Assembly: GCA_039975855.1 (NCBI GenBank)
Contig: JBDWGH010000003.1
Location: forward strand, 1-64,000
From: Litorimonas sp039975855
Lineage (GTDB): Bacteria > Pseudomonadota > Alphaproteobacteria > Caulobacterales > Maricaulaceae
Direction of reading: 5' to 3'
DNA length: 64,000 bases
Shown here in pieces: positions 32,797 through 42,047 of the stretch. The translations under genes were made by a program, and so were the position numbers. Numbering within the stretch: the stretch's first letter is position 1; each line of letters opens with the position of its first letter. The notes under the pieces are model-generated. The model ran no database searches. It was not told where the DNA came from and saw nothing but the letters and a program-made list of their open reading frames with translations.

Positions 32797-33368
32797 AGAT
32801 GGACCTCTAACGCGCCTTGACGGAGAATTTCAATCTGTCCGTTGAGCGTGGAAACGATTGTCGACGGTGAAGCAGAGAGATCCACGTCAGTCGAAAGAGA
32901 GGCGTCAATTTCATCGGCGAATTCTTTCAGCCCTTGGGCATAAGAAACGCACTCTTTCTCTCCGGTGCGGTTGGCGCTGGTGAGGGCTAACGGACCAGTT
33001 AGGTGTTCGCGCCAGCTTGCATCAGGGCAGCGAAAGGCGATTGTTAATTTATCATCCAATTTAGATAAGCATTTCGCGTTAACTGCGGGGTTGTCTGTCG
33101 CCTCTACAATAATCGTCAGGCTACCCGGCCAATAACGTTTGGCCAATTCCAAGGCTTTCGGTTCAAATATTCCGAACTTTTGGGCTTCGTCGATGTTTTG
33201 CACGCAAACGGCCAGCGGCTTTTCGAAATCTCGACCCTTTATGGCGTAGATTTTTTCAACGGCCTGCGGGTCTTGCGCTGAACAGGCCAAGCCATAGACG
33301 GTCTCGGTGGGAAGCAATATTACCCCGCCAGACGTCAGCGCGTCATTGATTTCGGCGTAATCGGTCAC
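32793..33368 (-). CDS. tsaC: L-threonylcarbamoyladenylate synthase (TsaC/Sua5/YrdC)
   Basis: Makes the threonylcarbamoyl-AMP used to form t6A at position 37 of ANN-decoding tRNAs. The 191-residue protein is the short TsaC form without the Sua5 C-terminal domain. Motifs include GGVILLPTETVYGLACSA (14-31), KIYAIKGRDFEKPLAV, YWPGSLTIIV and the LTSANRTG loop. It overlaps its neighbours by 4 bases on each side, so it sits in a tightly packed operon with a YceI lipoprotein upstream. Confidence 0.94.
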   Translation of the reverse strand: MTDYAEINDALTSGGVILLPTETVYGLACSAQDPQAVEKIYAIKGRDFEKPLAVCVQNIDEAQKFGIFEPKALELAKRYWPGSLTIIVEATDNPAVNAKCLSKLDDKLTIAFRCPDASWREHLTGPLALTSANRTGEKECVSYAQGLKEFADEIDASLSTDVDLSASPSTIVSTLNGQIEILRQGALEVHL

Positions 33369-33967
33369 TTTGCTTCGTTGAACTCTGCTTCAATCCGTAG
33401 GGTTACCTCATCGCCAATACCGAAACTGGTGAGGTGGCTCATACCCCAATCAGAGCGTTTAATCGTCCCAACGGCAGAAAACCCCAAAGTAGCGCCGGGA
33501 TGGCCAAAGCTTTTGCCTGCGCCGTTATAGGTCACGTCTAGGGTCACAGGTTTCGTGACGTCGCGAAGCGTTAAATCGCCTGTCACAGTGCCCGTGTTGT
33601 CAGTCGATTTCACCGACGTCGTAGAGACAAACCGGATTTCAGGGTAGGTTTCGCCGTCAAAATATTTCCCGCTCGTCGCCAGTGTGTCATCCCATTCAGT
33701 GTCTCCGGTGGAGACACTCAGGGGGTCGATGCGGATATCTAGCTGGCTGTTAGCGGGCTCGGTCGGATTAAAGTCGAGTGCGCCGGAAATGTCGTCAAAG
33801 CGTGCCGTGTAAAAAGACAGGCCGGAATGGCTGAGCGACCAGTTTACAGACGTATGAGCCGGGTCGAGCACATAAGCGCCTTCGGGCGCGGCGGCAGTAT
33901 CCAATACAGGCGCCGTGGCACAGGCAGACAGAGCGAGCAGGGTGAGGGGTAAGAATATCTGTTTCAT
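33365..33967 (-). CDS. YceI-family lipoprotein
   Basis: A 200-residue putative lipoprotein. Lipobox LSAC with C16; the mature part is a YceI lipocalin-like barrel (YVLDPAHTSVNWSLSHSGLSFYTARFDDISGALDF, then GDLTLRDVTKPVTLDVTYNG and SAVGTIKRSDWGMSH). YceI proteins bind isoprenoid-like lipids. First gene of the overlapping operon YceI, tsaC, FAD oxidase, small protein. Divergent from lepB across about 70 bases. Confidence 0.9.
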   Translation of the reverse strand: MKQIFLPLTLLALSACATAPVLDTAAAPEGAYVLDPAHTSVNWSLSHSGLSFYTARFDDISGALDFNPTEPANSQLDIRIDPLSVSTGDTEWDDTLATSGKYFDGETYPEIRFVSTTSVKSTDNTGTVTGDLTLRDVTKPVTLDVTYNGAGKSFGHPGATLGFSAVGTIKRSDWGMSHLTSFGIGDEVTLRIEAEFNEAK

Positions 33968-34037
33968 GCGGTTATCCTAACGCGGTTGACAGCAAAATAT
34001 AGTTGAAAGCGCGGTAACTCTATCGCACAGCCACGTG

Positions 34038-34832
34038 ATGGAATCCCGTGACCAAATGACAGATGTGGAAGAGGCGGCTTCAGACCCTGGCGCGCCACGG
34101 TCTCGGCGCGAATGGCTCTGGTCGGAGTTTAAGTTTTTCGCGAAACTGGGGGCATTTATCCTCGCATTTATTACCCTAGTTTGGGGGCATTTTAAAATCC
34201 CAAGCGAAAGCATGCAGCCGACGCTTGAGGTTGGTGATCACCTTTATGTGTCAAAATATGCCTATGGGTATTCCAAGCATTCTTTGCCGTATTTACTTCA
34301 TAATTTGCCTTTGCCTGAAGGACGTATTTTCTCTCGCTTGCCAAAGCGCGGGGATGTCGTGGTGTTCCGCAATCCGAAAACCGGGATTATCATGATTAAA
34401 CGGGTCGTTGGCCTGCCAGGTGACACGCTTCAGGTTAGGCGTGGACAGCTTTATTTGAATGGCGAAGGGATTGAACGAGAACGTATTGATGGGCGGTTAT
34501 ACAGAGAACATGCCACCCAGCGCGTCCGCAGCGTGAATGTTTATACCCAGACACTGCCAGGCATGGACGAGGGATTTGTGATTTACGAACGCGACGACTC
34601 TCACCCACTTGATAATACGCCAGTTTTCATTGTGCCTGAAGACAGCGTCTTTTTTATGGGTGATAATCGCGATAACTCGATTGATAGCCGCGCGCCGCGA
34701 AATGGCCCGGGTATCGTGCCGATGGACTACATCATGGGCCGCGCAGACCGCGTGATGTTCAGCTTTAAACGCTGTGACAGAACGGAAGACTTATATTGCC
34801 CGGCCAAAGGCCGCGTGATGAAAAAATTATAA
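34038..34832 (+). CDS. lepB: Signal peptidase I
   Basis: Cleaves signal peptides at the periplasmic face of the inner membrane. From ATG 34038 the product is 264 residues: a charged cytosolic tail, one membrane segment (about 32-50), then the catalytic Ser58 in PSESMQPT and Lys121 in GIIMIKRVVGLPGD. Box E (VPEDSVFFMGDNRDNSIDSR) is present. Starts at GTG 34035, ATG 34038 or ATG 34056 are all possible; no strong ribosome site decides. Confidence 0.95.
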   Translation: MESRDQMTDVEEAASDPGAPRSRREWLWSEFKFFAKLGAFILAFITLVWGHFKIPSESMQPTLEVGDHLYVSKYAYGYSKHSLPYLLHNLPLPEGRIFSRLPKRGDVVVFRNPKTGIIMIKRVVGLPGDTLQVRRGQLYLNGEGIERERIDGRLYREHATQRVRSVNVYTQTLPGMDEGFVIYERDDSHPLDNTPVFIVPEDSVFFMGDNRDNSIDSRAPRNGPGIVPMDYIMGRADRVMFSFKRCDRTEDLYCPAKGRVMKKL

Positions 34833-34894
34833 CCGGGTCTCGACCCGACGGAGGCAGACGCATAGTCTGCCTGACAAAGACAAATAGGTGAAAC

Positions 34895-35131
34895 ATGTCC
34901 GACCCCAAAATTGCTGAAATGAATTTCGAAGACGCTCTAAATGAGCTGGAAGGCATTGTTGGCCGCTTGGAACGTGGAGATGCACCGCTTGAGGAAAGTA
35001 TCACGATTTACGAACGCGGCGCGAAACTAAAAGCCCATTGCGAAGGTAAGTTGAAAGCCGCGCAAATGAAGGTCGATAAAATCGTACTCGACGGCCAAGG
35101 CAATGCCAGCACAGCGGATTTTGACGGGTAA
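34895..35131 (+). CDS. xseB: Exodeoxyribonuclease VII small subunit
   Basis: The 78-residue small subunit of ExoVII, which degrades single-stranded DNA with XseA. The family signature is clear: NFEDALNELEGIVGRLERGDAPLEESITIYERGAKLKAHCEGKL. xseA is not in the window. It lies 5 bases before ispA, the usual alphaproteobacterial xseB-ispA-dxs order. Confidence 0.95.
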   Translation: MSDPKIAEMNFEDALNELEGIVGRLERGDAPLEESITIYERGAKLKAHCEGKLKAAQMKVDKIVLDGQGNASTADFDG

Positions 35132-35136
35132 TCCAA

Positions 35137-36048
35137 ATGCCGCTCGCTGCTCTCTCTCAATCGGCCGATGTTGATTTTCCAACCCGTTTGCGGTCTGTCG
35201 CGGGGCTCGTGGAATCGCGGCTGAATGAAGTTTTGCCTCAGCCAACAGGTCATCAAGCCGTCATTATGGAAGCGGCGAGATATGCCGCATTGGGCGGCGG
35301 TAAGCGTTTACGGCCGTTTTTGACGGTGGAAACGGCGCGCATGTTGGGCGGGCCATTAGACGAAGCTTTGACCGTTGGGTGCGCTTTGGAATGCCTTCAT
35401 GTGTACAGCTTGGTTCATGATGATCTGCCCTGCATGGATGACGATGATCTGCGCCGCGGCAAACCGACGGTCCACATTGCCTTTGACGAAGCGATTGCAG
35501 TCCTCGTTGGCGACGCACTCTTAACCCGGAGCTTTGGCATTTTGGGCGAGGTTGATTTGCCTGCCGACGTCAAAGTTAAACTCGTCACCGAACTGGCTGC
35601 GTCAGGCGGTATGTCTGGCATGATTGGCGGGCAGGTTGTGGACATAACAGTTGCTGAAGGGGAGCGTGACGAAGCCCTGATTACCGACCTGCAAGCCATG
35701 AAAACGGGCGCTCTGATTGACTATGCTGTGCGGGCAGGCGGCCTTGTATCCGGCGCGTCCGAGGCGCATTTGGCGGCCTTGTCCGGCTACGCCCGTGATA
35801 TGGGATTGGCCTTTCAAATTCAGGACGATATTCTGGACGTCACGGGAGATGCGGAAACCGTTGGCAAGGCAGTCGGTAAAGATGCTGACCTCGGGAAGGC
35901 CACATTTGTATCAATATTAGGCCTTGAAGGTGCGCGAGAGCGGGCTGCGTCACTCGGTCATCAAGCGAAGAATCATCTTGAACCTTGGGGCGCATCCGCG
36001 CAAACCTTGCGTGATACTGTGGACTTCGTGTTGGAACGCCAACACTAG
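35137..36048 (+). CDS. ispA: Polyprenyl synthetase, probable farnesyl diphosphate synthase
   Basis: Condenses IPP with DMAPP and GPP to give farnesyl diphosphate. The 303-residue protein has the first aspartate-rich motif at residues 95-104 (DDLPCMDDDD) and the second at 226-233 (QIQDDILD), with GGGKRLRPF upstream. Length and motif spacing fit bacterial short-chain synthases. It lies between xseB and dxs, so precursors and product are made by neighbours. Chain length is inferred from family similarity. Confidence 0.94.
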   Translation: MPLAALSQSADVDFPTRLRSVAGLVESRLNEVLPQPTGHQAVIMEAARYAALGGGKRLRPFLTVETARMLGGPLDEALTVGCALECLHVYSLVHDDLPCMDDDDLRRGKPTVHIAFDEAIAVLVGDALLTRSFGILGEVDLPADVKVKLVTELAASGGMSGMIGGQVVDITVAEGERDEALITDLQAMKTGALIDYAVRAGGLVSGASEAHLAALSGYARDMGLAFQIQDDILDVTGDAETVGKAVGKDADLGKATFVSILGLEGARERAASLGHQAKNHLEPWGASAQTLRDTVDFVLERQH

Positions 36049-36075
36049 TCTCTGAACAAAGGATTACAGCGCAAT

Positions 36076-37986
36076 ATGTCGCAAACGCCGCTTCTCGATA
36101 CTGTCAAAATACCGTCCGATATGAACGGGTTCACGCGTGACCAGCTTAAGCAACTCGCTGATGAAGTCCGCGCGGAAGTGATTGATGCTGTCTCTGTAAC
36201 AGGCGGTCATTTGGGCGCTGGTTTGGGCGTAGTTGAATTGACCGTCGCGATCCATTCCGTCTTCGATACGCCGGATGATAAGTTGATCTGGGATGTTGGT
36301 CATCAATGTTACCCGCACAAAGTTCTCACAGGTCGCCGCGATCGTATCCGCACGCTACGCAAAGGTGGCGGGTTGTCCGGTTTCACGAAACGCGCAGAAA
36401 GCGAATATGATCCGTTTGGAGCCGCGCATAGTTCGACCTCGATTTCAGCGGGTGCAGGGTTTGCTGCAGCGCGCGATTTAGACGGCCGCGAGAACCACAT
36501 CATTTCCGTGATTGGTGATGGGTCTATTACCGCTGGCATGGCCTATGAGGCGATGAATAATGCCGGCGCAACAGATTCACGCCAAATCGTCATTTTGAAT
36601 GACAATGATATGTCTATCGCCCCGCCTGTCGGCGCGATGAGTCACTTGCTCTCTCGCACGGTGAGTAGCGGCGGCTATCAAGCGCTTCGCAGTACAGCGA
36701 AATCCGCCATTGCTCGCGCCCCGCGCCCAATCAAACGCACGGCGAAAAAGGCCGAAGAATATACGCGCGGTATGTTTATGGGCGGGACTTGGTTCGAAGA
36801 ACTAGGTTTCTACTATGTTGGGCCCGTTGATGGGCACGACCTCGATGCTTTGATCCCCGTTCTGGAAAACGTCAAAAAGATGAAGGACGGACCAACGCTT
36901 ATTCACGTCGTCACGCAAAAGGGCAAAGGATATGCCCCGGCGGAAAAATCGGCTGATAAATATCACGGCGTGTCAAAATTCAATGTCGTCACGGGTGAGC
37001 AATCCAAAGCCAAGGCGAATGCCCCGAGCTATACCAAGGTCTTCGCTGAGAGCCTGATTTCCGAAGCCCGCAAAGACGATAAAATTGTTGGTATTACGGC
37101 GGCTATGCCAGGCGGGACGGGGATGAAGGAATTCGGCCAAGTCTTCCCGGAGCGTATGTTTGATGTCGGCATTGCCGAACAACATGCTGTGACATTTGCG
37201 GGCGGATTAGCAGCGGATGGGTATAAGCCATTCTGCGCAATCTATTCGACCTTCTTGCAACGCGGTTATGACCAGGTTGTTCATGACGTGGCGATCCAAA
37301 ACCTGCCTGTTCGTTTTGCGATGGACCGCGCGGGTCTCGTTGGTGCCGATGGACCTACTCATGCGGGTGCATTTGATATCGCCTATCTCGGATGCTTGCC
37401 GAATATGGTGCTTATGGCGGCGGCGGATGAGAATGAGCTGGCCCGCATGGTCGCGACCGCTGTTGCCCGTGATGACGGACCAACAGGGTTTAGATATGCG
37501 CGCGGCGAAGCGACAGGATGTGGTATCGACCCCAACCCACAGCCGCTCGAAATCGGAAAAGGCCGTGTCCTGCGTGAAGGCTCCAGCGTTGCGATATTCT
37601 CATACGGGACACGTCTGGGCGAGGCATTGCTTGCGGCTGAAAAACTCGAAGCATTGGGTCTGTCCACAACAGTCGCGGATGCCCGCTTTGCAAAGCCGCT
37701 TGATACGGAATTGCTCTGTCGTTTGGCCGATGAGCACGAAGTCCTCATCACGATCGAAGAAGGCTCGGTTGGCGGCTTCGGCGCGTTCTGCCTTCACGCA
37801 CTGGCCGATGCCGGGCGCCTCGATAACGGCGTAAAAATCCGCACCATGACATTGCCGGATACGTTTATCGATCAAGACAGCCCGGCGATTATGTATCAGC
37901 AAGCAAAACTGGACGCCGACTCGATTGTTGAAAAAGTGTTTCAAGTGATTGGCCGCGATGTCGCCGATATGCAGGGTTTGGCGTGA
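36076..37986 (+). CDS. dxs: 1-deoxy-D-xylulose-5-phosphate synthase
   Basis: First step of the MEP isoprenoid pathway, joining pyruvate and glyceraldehyde-3-phosphate with thiamine diphosphate. The 636-residue length is typical. Catalytic His45 in TGGHLGAGLG, the AHSSTSISAGAG block, thiamine-binding GDGSITAG and NDND (147-178), and the transketolase-like C-terminal domain (GIAEQHAVTFAGGLAADGYKPF) are intact. Its stop overlaps the next gene by 4 bases. Confidence 0.97.
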   Translation: MSQTPLLDTVKIPSDMNGFTRDQLKQLADEVRAEVIDAVSVTGGHLGAGLGVVELTVAIHSVFDTPDDKLIWDVGHQCYPHKVLTGRRDRIRTLRKGGGLSGFTKRAESEYDPFGAAHSSTSISAGAGFAAARDLDGRENHIISVIGDGSITAGMAYEAMNNAGATDSRQIVILNDNDMSIAPPVGAMSHLLSRTVSSGGYQALRSTAKSAIARAPRPIKRTAKKAEEYTRGMFMGGTWFEELGFYYVGPVDGHDLDALIPVLENVKKMKDGPTLIHVVTQKGKGYAPAEKSADKYHGVSKFNVVTGEQSKAKANAPSYTKVFAESLISEARKDDKIVGITAAMPGGTGMKEFGQVFPERMFDVGIAEQHAVTFAGGLAADGYKPFCAIYSTFLQRGYDQVVHDVAIQNLPVRFAMDRAGLVGADGPTHAGAFDIAYLGCLPNMVLMAAADENELARMVATAVARDDGPTGFRYARGEATGCGIDPNPQPLEIGKGRVLREGSSVAIFSYGTRLGEALLAAEKLEALGLSTTVADARFAKPLDTELLCRLADEHEVLITIEEGSVGGFGAFCLHALADAGRLDNGVKIRTMTLPDTFIDQDSPAIMYQQAKLDADSIVEKVFQVIGRDVADMQGLA

Positions 37987-38558
37987 AGTTAGTACGAGGG
38001 CTTATTATAGTCCTCTCCTACGCAATACTCAGCGCATGCCTCTCAACTCCGTCTTTTCCTGAATTATACAACTCGGATGCCTTGTTGTCTCAGGGGGAGA
38101 CCGTTGATGAGAATTCAAAAGATGAAATTTTATACCGTTTGCAAAGCAGCAAAAAGGATTGGGAAGAAAGGGAACCGTCACATTACAAATATATCGTTTC
38201 AGCTTCCGCTTACTTTGTGTGGCATATTTCCGACGGACCCAATGAAGTTGAAGTTAAAGACGGTGATGTTGTTAAGGTTACTTATCGCGGAAAAAGCCGT
38301 CCCAAATACCCAAATGGTTATGTGCTTCCTAAGGAAGATTGGGAAGATTTCAGTTTCGAATCCTACTTTACAAAAGCAGAATTGTTTTTGAATACGCAAA
38401 CTGACCTCGAAGGTGATGGGTGGAGGGATGAGCGTTTTTGGTTCGTCATCGATTTTGATGCAGGTTCCCGTCACCCAAATTTTATAGCTCGCAATGACCC
38501 TACCGATTTTCACGGAGAGTATGTTGTACGTATTGGCTATTTCGAAGCTATTGAATAA
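37983..38558 (+). CDS. Lipoprotein with DUF6174-like region
   Basis: A 191-residue putative lipoprotein starting at GTG and overlapping dxs by 4 bases. A hydrophobic leader ends in LSAC (C19). Residues about 57-98 (KKDWEEREPSHYKYIVSASAYF, then NEVEVKDGDVVKVTYRG) resemble the DUF6174 pattern of a short sequence followed by a VEV-DG-V-V turn. The remainder is unassigned. The assignment of this fold is tentative. Confidence 0.65.
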   Translation: MKLVRGLIIVLSYAILSACLSTPSFPELYNSDALLSQGETVDENSKDEILYRLQSSKKDWEEREPSHYKYIVSASAYFVWHISDGPNEVEVKDGDVVKVTYRGKSRPKYPNGYVLPKEDWEDFSFESYFTKAELFLNTQTDLEGDGWRDERFWFVIDFDAGSRHPNFIARNDPTDFHGEYVVRIGYFEAIE

Positions 38559-38573
38559 CCTCGGTTGTCATAT

Positions 38574-39428
38574 TTAACCCCGTATCAAATCCCGCTGCTC
38601 AACTAACGCCGCGCTCATAGCTTTCATCAACGCCATGACCTTTGGACTGGCGCGGAGGTCGGGATGGGTGAGGACCCATAGGCCGTAAAGCGGGGTTGCC
38701 GGGTCATTATTCAATCTCACAAGCTCTGGAATTTGGTCGGCCATAAAACATGCGGCCCGAGACAGGCCTTGTCCGTGTTTCAAGGCCAGATGCCGCGAAG
38801 AGATGTCATGAATGACATAGCCAATTGGGGCCTTTGGGTGGGATGTTGTCGCAAGCCAATCAGGGTCAGCTGTTGAACTCAGCCAATGCCTATTGTCTGC
38901 ATTAGTGGCCTCTAAGTAATCTATATGCCCATATTCACTCAGGCCGACGGTACAGATTTCTCGGCCGACCAAATGATCGGGCGGGTTAGCTTGTCCCCGA
39001 ATGACCACATCCGCTTCGCCGCGATCCAAATCCGCCAAACGATCTGTTCCGACGACGGTTAAGTCTATATCTGGATGCAGTTTTGCAAAATCTCCGATGG
39101 CGTCGACGAGAAGATATTGAAACACGGCTTGCGGAATAGAGAGGCTAAGTGGGCCTGATAGGCCGCTATCGGCACTGCGTTGAATACGCGTCGCGCTATG
39201 GTCCAAGGCCTCTATGCGTTCGGCAAGGGCGGCGCGTTCTTTTCCATACTCCGTAACGCGGTAAGCTCCGTCTTGACGTGTGAATAAGGCGGTTGGCTCG
39301 ATGGCGTCGAGAGCGGCCAACCTGCGCGCGATGGTCGTATGGGTTACGCCCAGTGCGTCCCCTGTGGCACGGAGTGTGCCGTGTCGATGCAGGGCTAAAA
39401 TAAGTCGGTGATCGTCCCAGTCGCGCAT
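38574..39428 (-). CDS. LysR-family transcriptional regulator
   Basis: A 284-residue LysR protein. N-terminal helix-turn-helix: LILALHRHGTLRATGDALGVTHTTIARRLAALDAI (about 8-42). The effector domain begins near residue 90 (GPLSLSIPQAVFQYLLVDAIGDFAKLHPDIDL). It is divergent from the DUF1330-like lipoprotein gene across 109 bases, suggesting regulation of that gene. It lies between dxs and tlyA, which are neighbours in many alphaproteobacteria. Confidence 0.88.
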   Translation of the reverse strand: MRDWDDHRLILALHRHGTLRATGDALGVTHTTIARRLAALDAIEPTALFTRQDGAYRVTEYGKERAALAERIEALDHSATRIQRSADSGLSGPLSLSIPQAVFQYLLVDAIGDFAKLHPDIDLTVVGTDRLADLDRGEADVVIRGQANPPDHLVGREICTVGLSEYGHIDYLEATNADNRHWLSSTADPDWLATTSHPKAPIGYVIHDISSRHLALKHGQGLSRAACFMADQIPELVRLNNDPATPLYGLWVLTHPDLRASPKVMALMKAMSAALVEQRDLIRG

Positions 39429-39537
39429 ATAGGCTTGTAACGTTTTTGCACCACATTGGCAAGGAAGTGCGCATTTTAAAGGCCGTATAGTGCCAATATG
39501 TCTTGGCTGTGAACTTAAACACTCCAGAAAGCCCCCA

Positions 39538-40311
39538 ATGAAAAAACTAACTCTTTCTATTTTGACGTCTACTTGTTTGGCCTTGGCAGTCTCTGCTTGT
39601 GCCGCTGCGCCTCAGACGTCGTCCGCTGAAACCGTTGCCAAAGAGGCGCCTGTAGTGCTCGACCTGAAAGCTGGTGAGGTCGTGCAATTTGCGATGTTCA
39701 AGCAGGCGGAAGGGGACGCCGCAAAAGCTGTTCGGAAACGATATTTCGAAACGGCGATTCCCTATGCTGAAAGTCTGGGGGATGAGTATTTAGGCGCCTT
39801 GACCGTAAAGCAGACTATGATTGGTAAATATAAACCACAGGGTATCGCGCTTTACGCATTCCCAAATGCTGCGGCGCAGGTTGAATTTCAGGCCAGCCCG
39901 GACTGGGCCGAATATCAAAAAATGCGCCGCGAGGGTTGGGATGAGTTAAATATTCTTTCGACCACAGTGCCCAAAGACATGAAGTTAGTTTTTGATCCTA
40001 CTAAAGACTACACCTTGGCAGCTGGGTGGACCAGGCCCGGAACAGGCGCTGACTATGATAGATATTTAGATGGAATCGAAGCCGATTTCGATGAAATTGG
40101 AGCGCGTTTCGTGGCGCGATTTAAGGGCATTTCACTTCAGTCACTTGATGCGGGCCAAACTGATCCCTCGCATCTCACGCTGGTTGAATGGACGGATGGT
40201 CCGAACCTTCCGGGGTTACAGTCCTCGGAGTCTTACAAGGCGAATTCGAAGTATTTTCAGGGCGCCATATCGCGATTTGATTTCTATTGGATAACGGCGG
40301 CGAAGACTTAA
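39538..40311 (+). CDS. DUF1330-like lipoprotein
   Basis: A 257-residue putative lipoprotein. The start at 39538 gives MKKLTLSILTSTCLALAVSACA with lipobox AVSAC. The mature part looks like two repeats of a dimeric alpha/beta barrel fold (roughly residues 48-135 and 145-255), each with a pattern such as LGALTVKQTMIGKYKPQGIALYAFPNAAAQVEF. DUF1330 resemblance is by eye only. Likely target of the divergent LysR regulator. Confidence 0.65.
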   Translation: MKKLTLSILTSTCLALAVSACAAAPQTSSAETVAKEAPVVLDLKAGEVVQFAMFKQAEGDAAKAVRKRYFETAIPYAESLGDEYLGALTVKQTMIGKYKPQGIALYAFPNAAAQVEFQASPDWAEYQKMRREGWDELNILSTTVPKDMKLVFDPTKDYTLAAGWTRPGTGADYDRYLDGIEADFDEIGARFVARFKGISLQSLDAGQTDPSHLTLVEWTDGPNLPGLQSSESYKANSKYFQGAISRFDFYWITAAKT

Positions 40312-40359
40312 TCTGTCCGAAGCCTTCGACATGGTTTGGTCGGCGCGCTAAGTGGACAT

Positions 40360-41082
40360 ATGCGCGCCGACCAATATCTCACCACTCATGGTCATTACGA
40401 TTCCCGTGCGCGAGCCCAGGCCGCGATCAAAGCTGGCTTGGTGTCCGTTGATGGAAAGACCGTCAAAAAGCCTTCTGAAAAAATAAAAGAGGGCGCCGTT
40501 GTTCAGGCGGGACGGGAGCATCCGTGGGTTTCGCGCGGTGGGGTAAAGCTTGATCACGCCCTTACTTTTTTTGGGTTAGATCCGAAAGGTATGACGTGTT
40601 TGGATGTGGGCGCATCCACCGGTGGTTTCTCTCAAGTCCTCGTCGCGCGCGGTGCAGCCAAGGTTTACGCTGTCGATGTTGGGCATGGGCAGCTTCATGT
40701 GGACCTGCAAGGCGAGCCAAAAATTATATCAATGGAAGGTCAGGACGCGCGAGCCTTGTCACCCAAAGATTTGTCGCCAGCACCAGATCTGATCGTCTGT
40801 GATGCCAGCTTTATCTCGGCGATGAAAGTCTTGGAAATTCCGCTACGTCTCTCCGCCGAAAAAGCCGAACTTATCACATTGGTCAAACCGCAATTCGAAG
40901 TAGGCAAAATCAATATCGGGCGCGGAGGCCTTGTGAAATCAGAGGAATTAGGCCTTCGGGCTGTGGATACAGTCCGTCATTGGGTGCGCGAACAGGGCTG
41001 GGAGGTTATTGAAACCTGTCCGTCTCCGATAAAGGGCGGATCAGGTAACACGGAATACCTTCTTCACGCGCGGCGTTTGTAA
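40360..41082 (+). CDS. tlyA: TlyA-family rRNA methyltransferase
   Basis: A 240-residue protein of the TlyA/hemolysin family, 2'-O-methyltransferases of rRNA in characterised members. N-terminal S4 domain (MRADQYLTTHGHYDSRARAQAAIKAGLVSVDGK), then a SAM-binding Rossmann fold with CLDVGASTGGF (about 84-94) and the KDKE-type residues in LITLVKPQFEVG. ATG at 40360 follows AAGTGGA; an upstream TTG (40336) is rejected. Dxs is its usual neighbour in alphaproteobacteria. Confidence 0.9.
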   Translation: MRADQYLTTHGHYDSRARAQAAIKAGLVSVDGKTVKKPSEKIKEGAVVQAGREHPWVSRGGVKLDHALTFFGLDPKGMTCLDVGASTGGFSQVLVARGAAKVYAVDVGHGQLHVDLQGEPKIISMEGQDARALSPKDLSPAPDLIVCDASFISAMKVLEIPLRLSAEKAELITLVKPQFEVGKINIGRGGLVKSEELGLRAVDTVRHWVREQGWEVIETCPSPIKGGSGNTEYLLHARRL

Positions 41083-41096
41083 GGTCCGGATAAAGA

Positions 41097-41132
41097 AAAC
41101 CCCGCTTTTGCTAAATATACAAAGCGGGGTTT
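41097..41132. terminator. Bidirectional terminator between tlyA and a glycine-zipper gene
   Basis: Stem AAACCCCGCTTT (41097-41108) and AAAGCGGGGTTT (41121-41132), 12-base loop. A T-run follows on both strands. It serves tlyA from the left and the convergent minus-strand gene from the right. Confidence 0.9.
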
Positions 41133-41143
41133 AAGACTTTTAC

Positions 41144-41791
41144 CTATTTACCATGATGCCGACGACGTTGGTGTCTGCGGCGTTGGTTGTAGCCGCGATT
41201 GTTATAATAAGTACGGCCTCTGTTACTGTAATACCCGCCGGTTCCTATGTTGATGGAGAGACTTGTACGCGGTGTGCTGTAATACGCCGGACGACGGTAA
41301 TAAGGTGACCCATATTGATAGGTCGTCGTTGTGTAGGTCCGCTGCGGGTAAGTTGTCCCATAATAAGGCTGAGTCTGATACCCTTGATTATAATAGGTCG
41401 TGGTCGGAACTTGTTGGTAATATCCGCCCTGCGAATATCCAGATTGCGTGTAACCGCCGTTATAGTAACCAGTCTGCGGGTTATAATAACCTTGGTTATA
41501 GCTGCGGCGATTTGAACTTCCGTCTCCGGCAATCGCTGCGCCTAAGGTTCCGCCTATTACCGCACCAGCAATACCAAATTCTGTGCTCTGACCGCGAGGT
41601 GCAATGCCATCGCCGAGTGCCGCGCCTGCGACGCCGCCAATTACAGCGCCCAGCAATTGGTTGCCTGAATTGCTGCTGCTTTGATGTGAATGGGCATAGC
41701 CATTGTCATGCGCGCTAGACGGCGCGGCAAATGCGATTGATGTTACTGCAAGGGCGATAGCTGTGGTTTTAAAAGTGAGGGAGGTTGTCAT
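41144..41791 (-). CDS. Glycine-zipper protein with Tyr/Arg-rich tail
   Basis: A 215-residue protein with signal peptide (cleavage after AFAAPSSA). A glycine-zipper 2TM-type region follows (LLGAVIGGVAGAALGDG and GIAGAVIGGTLGAAIAG, about residues 46-91), then a low-complexity tail rich in Tyr, Gly, Gln and Arg ending RRRHQRRRHHGK. The zipper is like outer-membrane or peptidoglycan-associated lipoproteins. AAAGGACTCCC precedes ATG 41791. First of three such genes here; the tail may be a surface or RNA/lipid-binding segment. Confidence 0.8.
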   Translation of the reverse strand: MTTSLTFKTTAIALAVTSIAFAAPSSAHDNGYAHSHQSSSNSGNQLLGAVIGGVAGAALGDGIAPRGQSTEFGIAGAVIGGTLGAAIAGDGSSNRRSYNQGYYNPQTGYYNGGYTQSGYSQGGYYQQVPTTTYYNQGYQTQPYYGTTYPQRTYTTTTYQYGSPYYRRPAYYSTPRTSLSINIGTGGYYSNRGRTYYNNRGYNQRRRHQRRRHHGK

Positions 41792-41941
41792 GGGAGTCCT
41801 TTCATCGGCAATCATGCAAACCGCCTTCGTGAATAGAAGACGTTTTCAAGACACTAGAAAGCAATTGCTGAACGTAAGATGAGTTCAGCTATTAACCTTT
41901 CGTTAGGTTTTCGAAAGGGTCTCAGGCTCAGATACAGCGAA

Positions 41942-41968
41942 ACGCTCTGCCATATAGGGACAGAGCGT
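41942..41968 (-). terminator. Hairpin downstream of repeat-bearing glycine-zipper gene
   Basis: Stem ACGCTCTG/CAGAGCGT with an 11-base loop, about 80 bases beyond the 42048 gene's stop on the minus strand, then TTTCGC. No long T-run, so weak. The remaining spacer from 41792 to 42047 holds the leader of the previous gene and nothing else I can define. Confidence 0.4.
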
Positions 41969-42047
41969 CTCTGTTCGTGGGGGGACGTGTGGGGCGTCCA
42001 TCCCACGACATTCGATTGAAGGATAGACTGGTATAGGTTTCCCTATA

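Noticed and set aside
32042..32845. 267-codon plus-strand frame opposite the FAD-linked oxidase
   Set aside because: It covers a gene with intact FAD motifs on the other strand; no domain is present in the shadow product.
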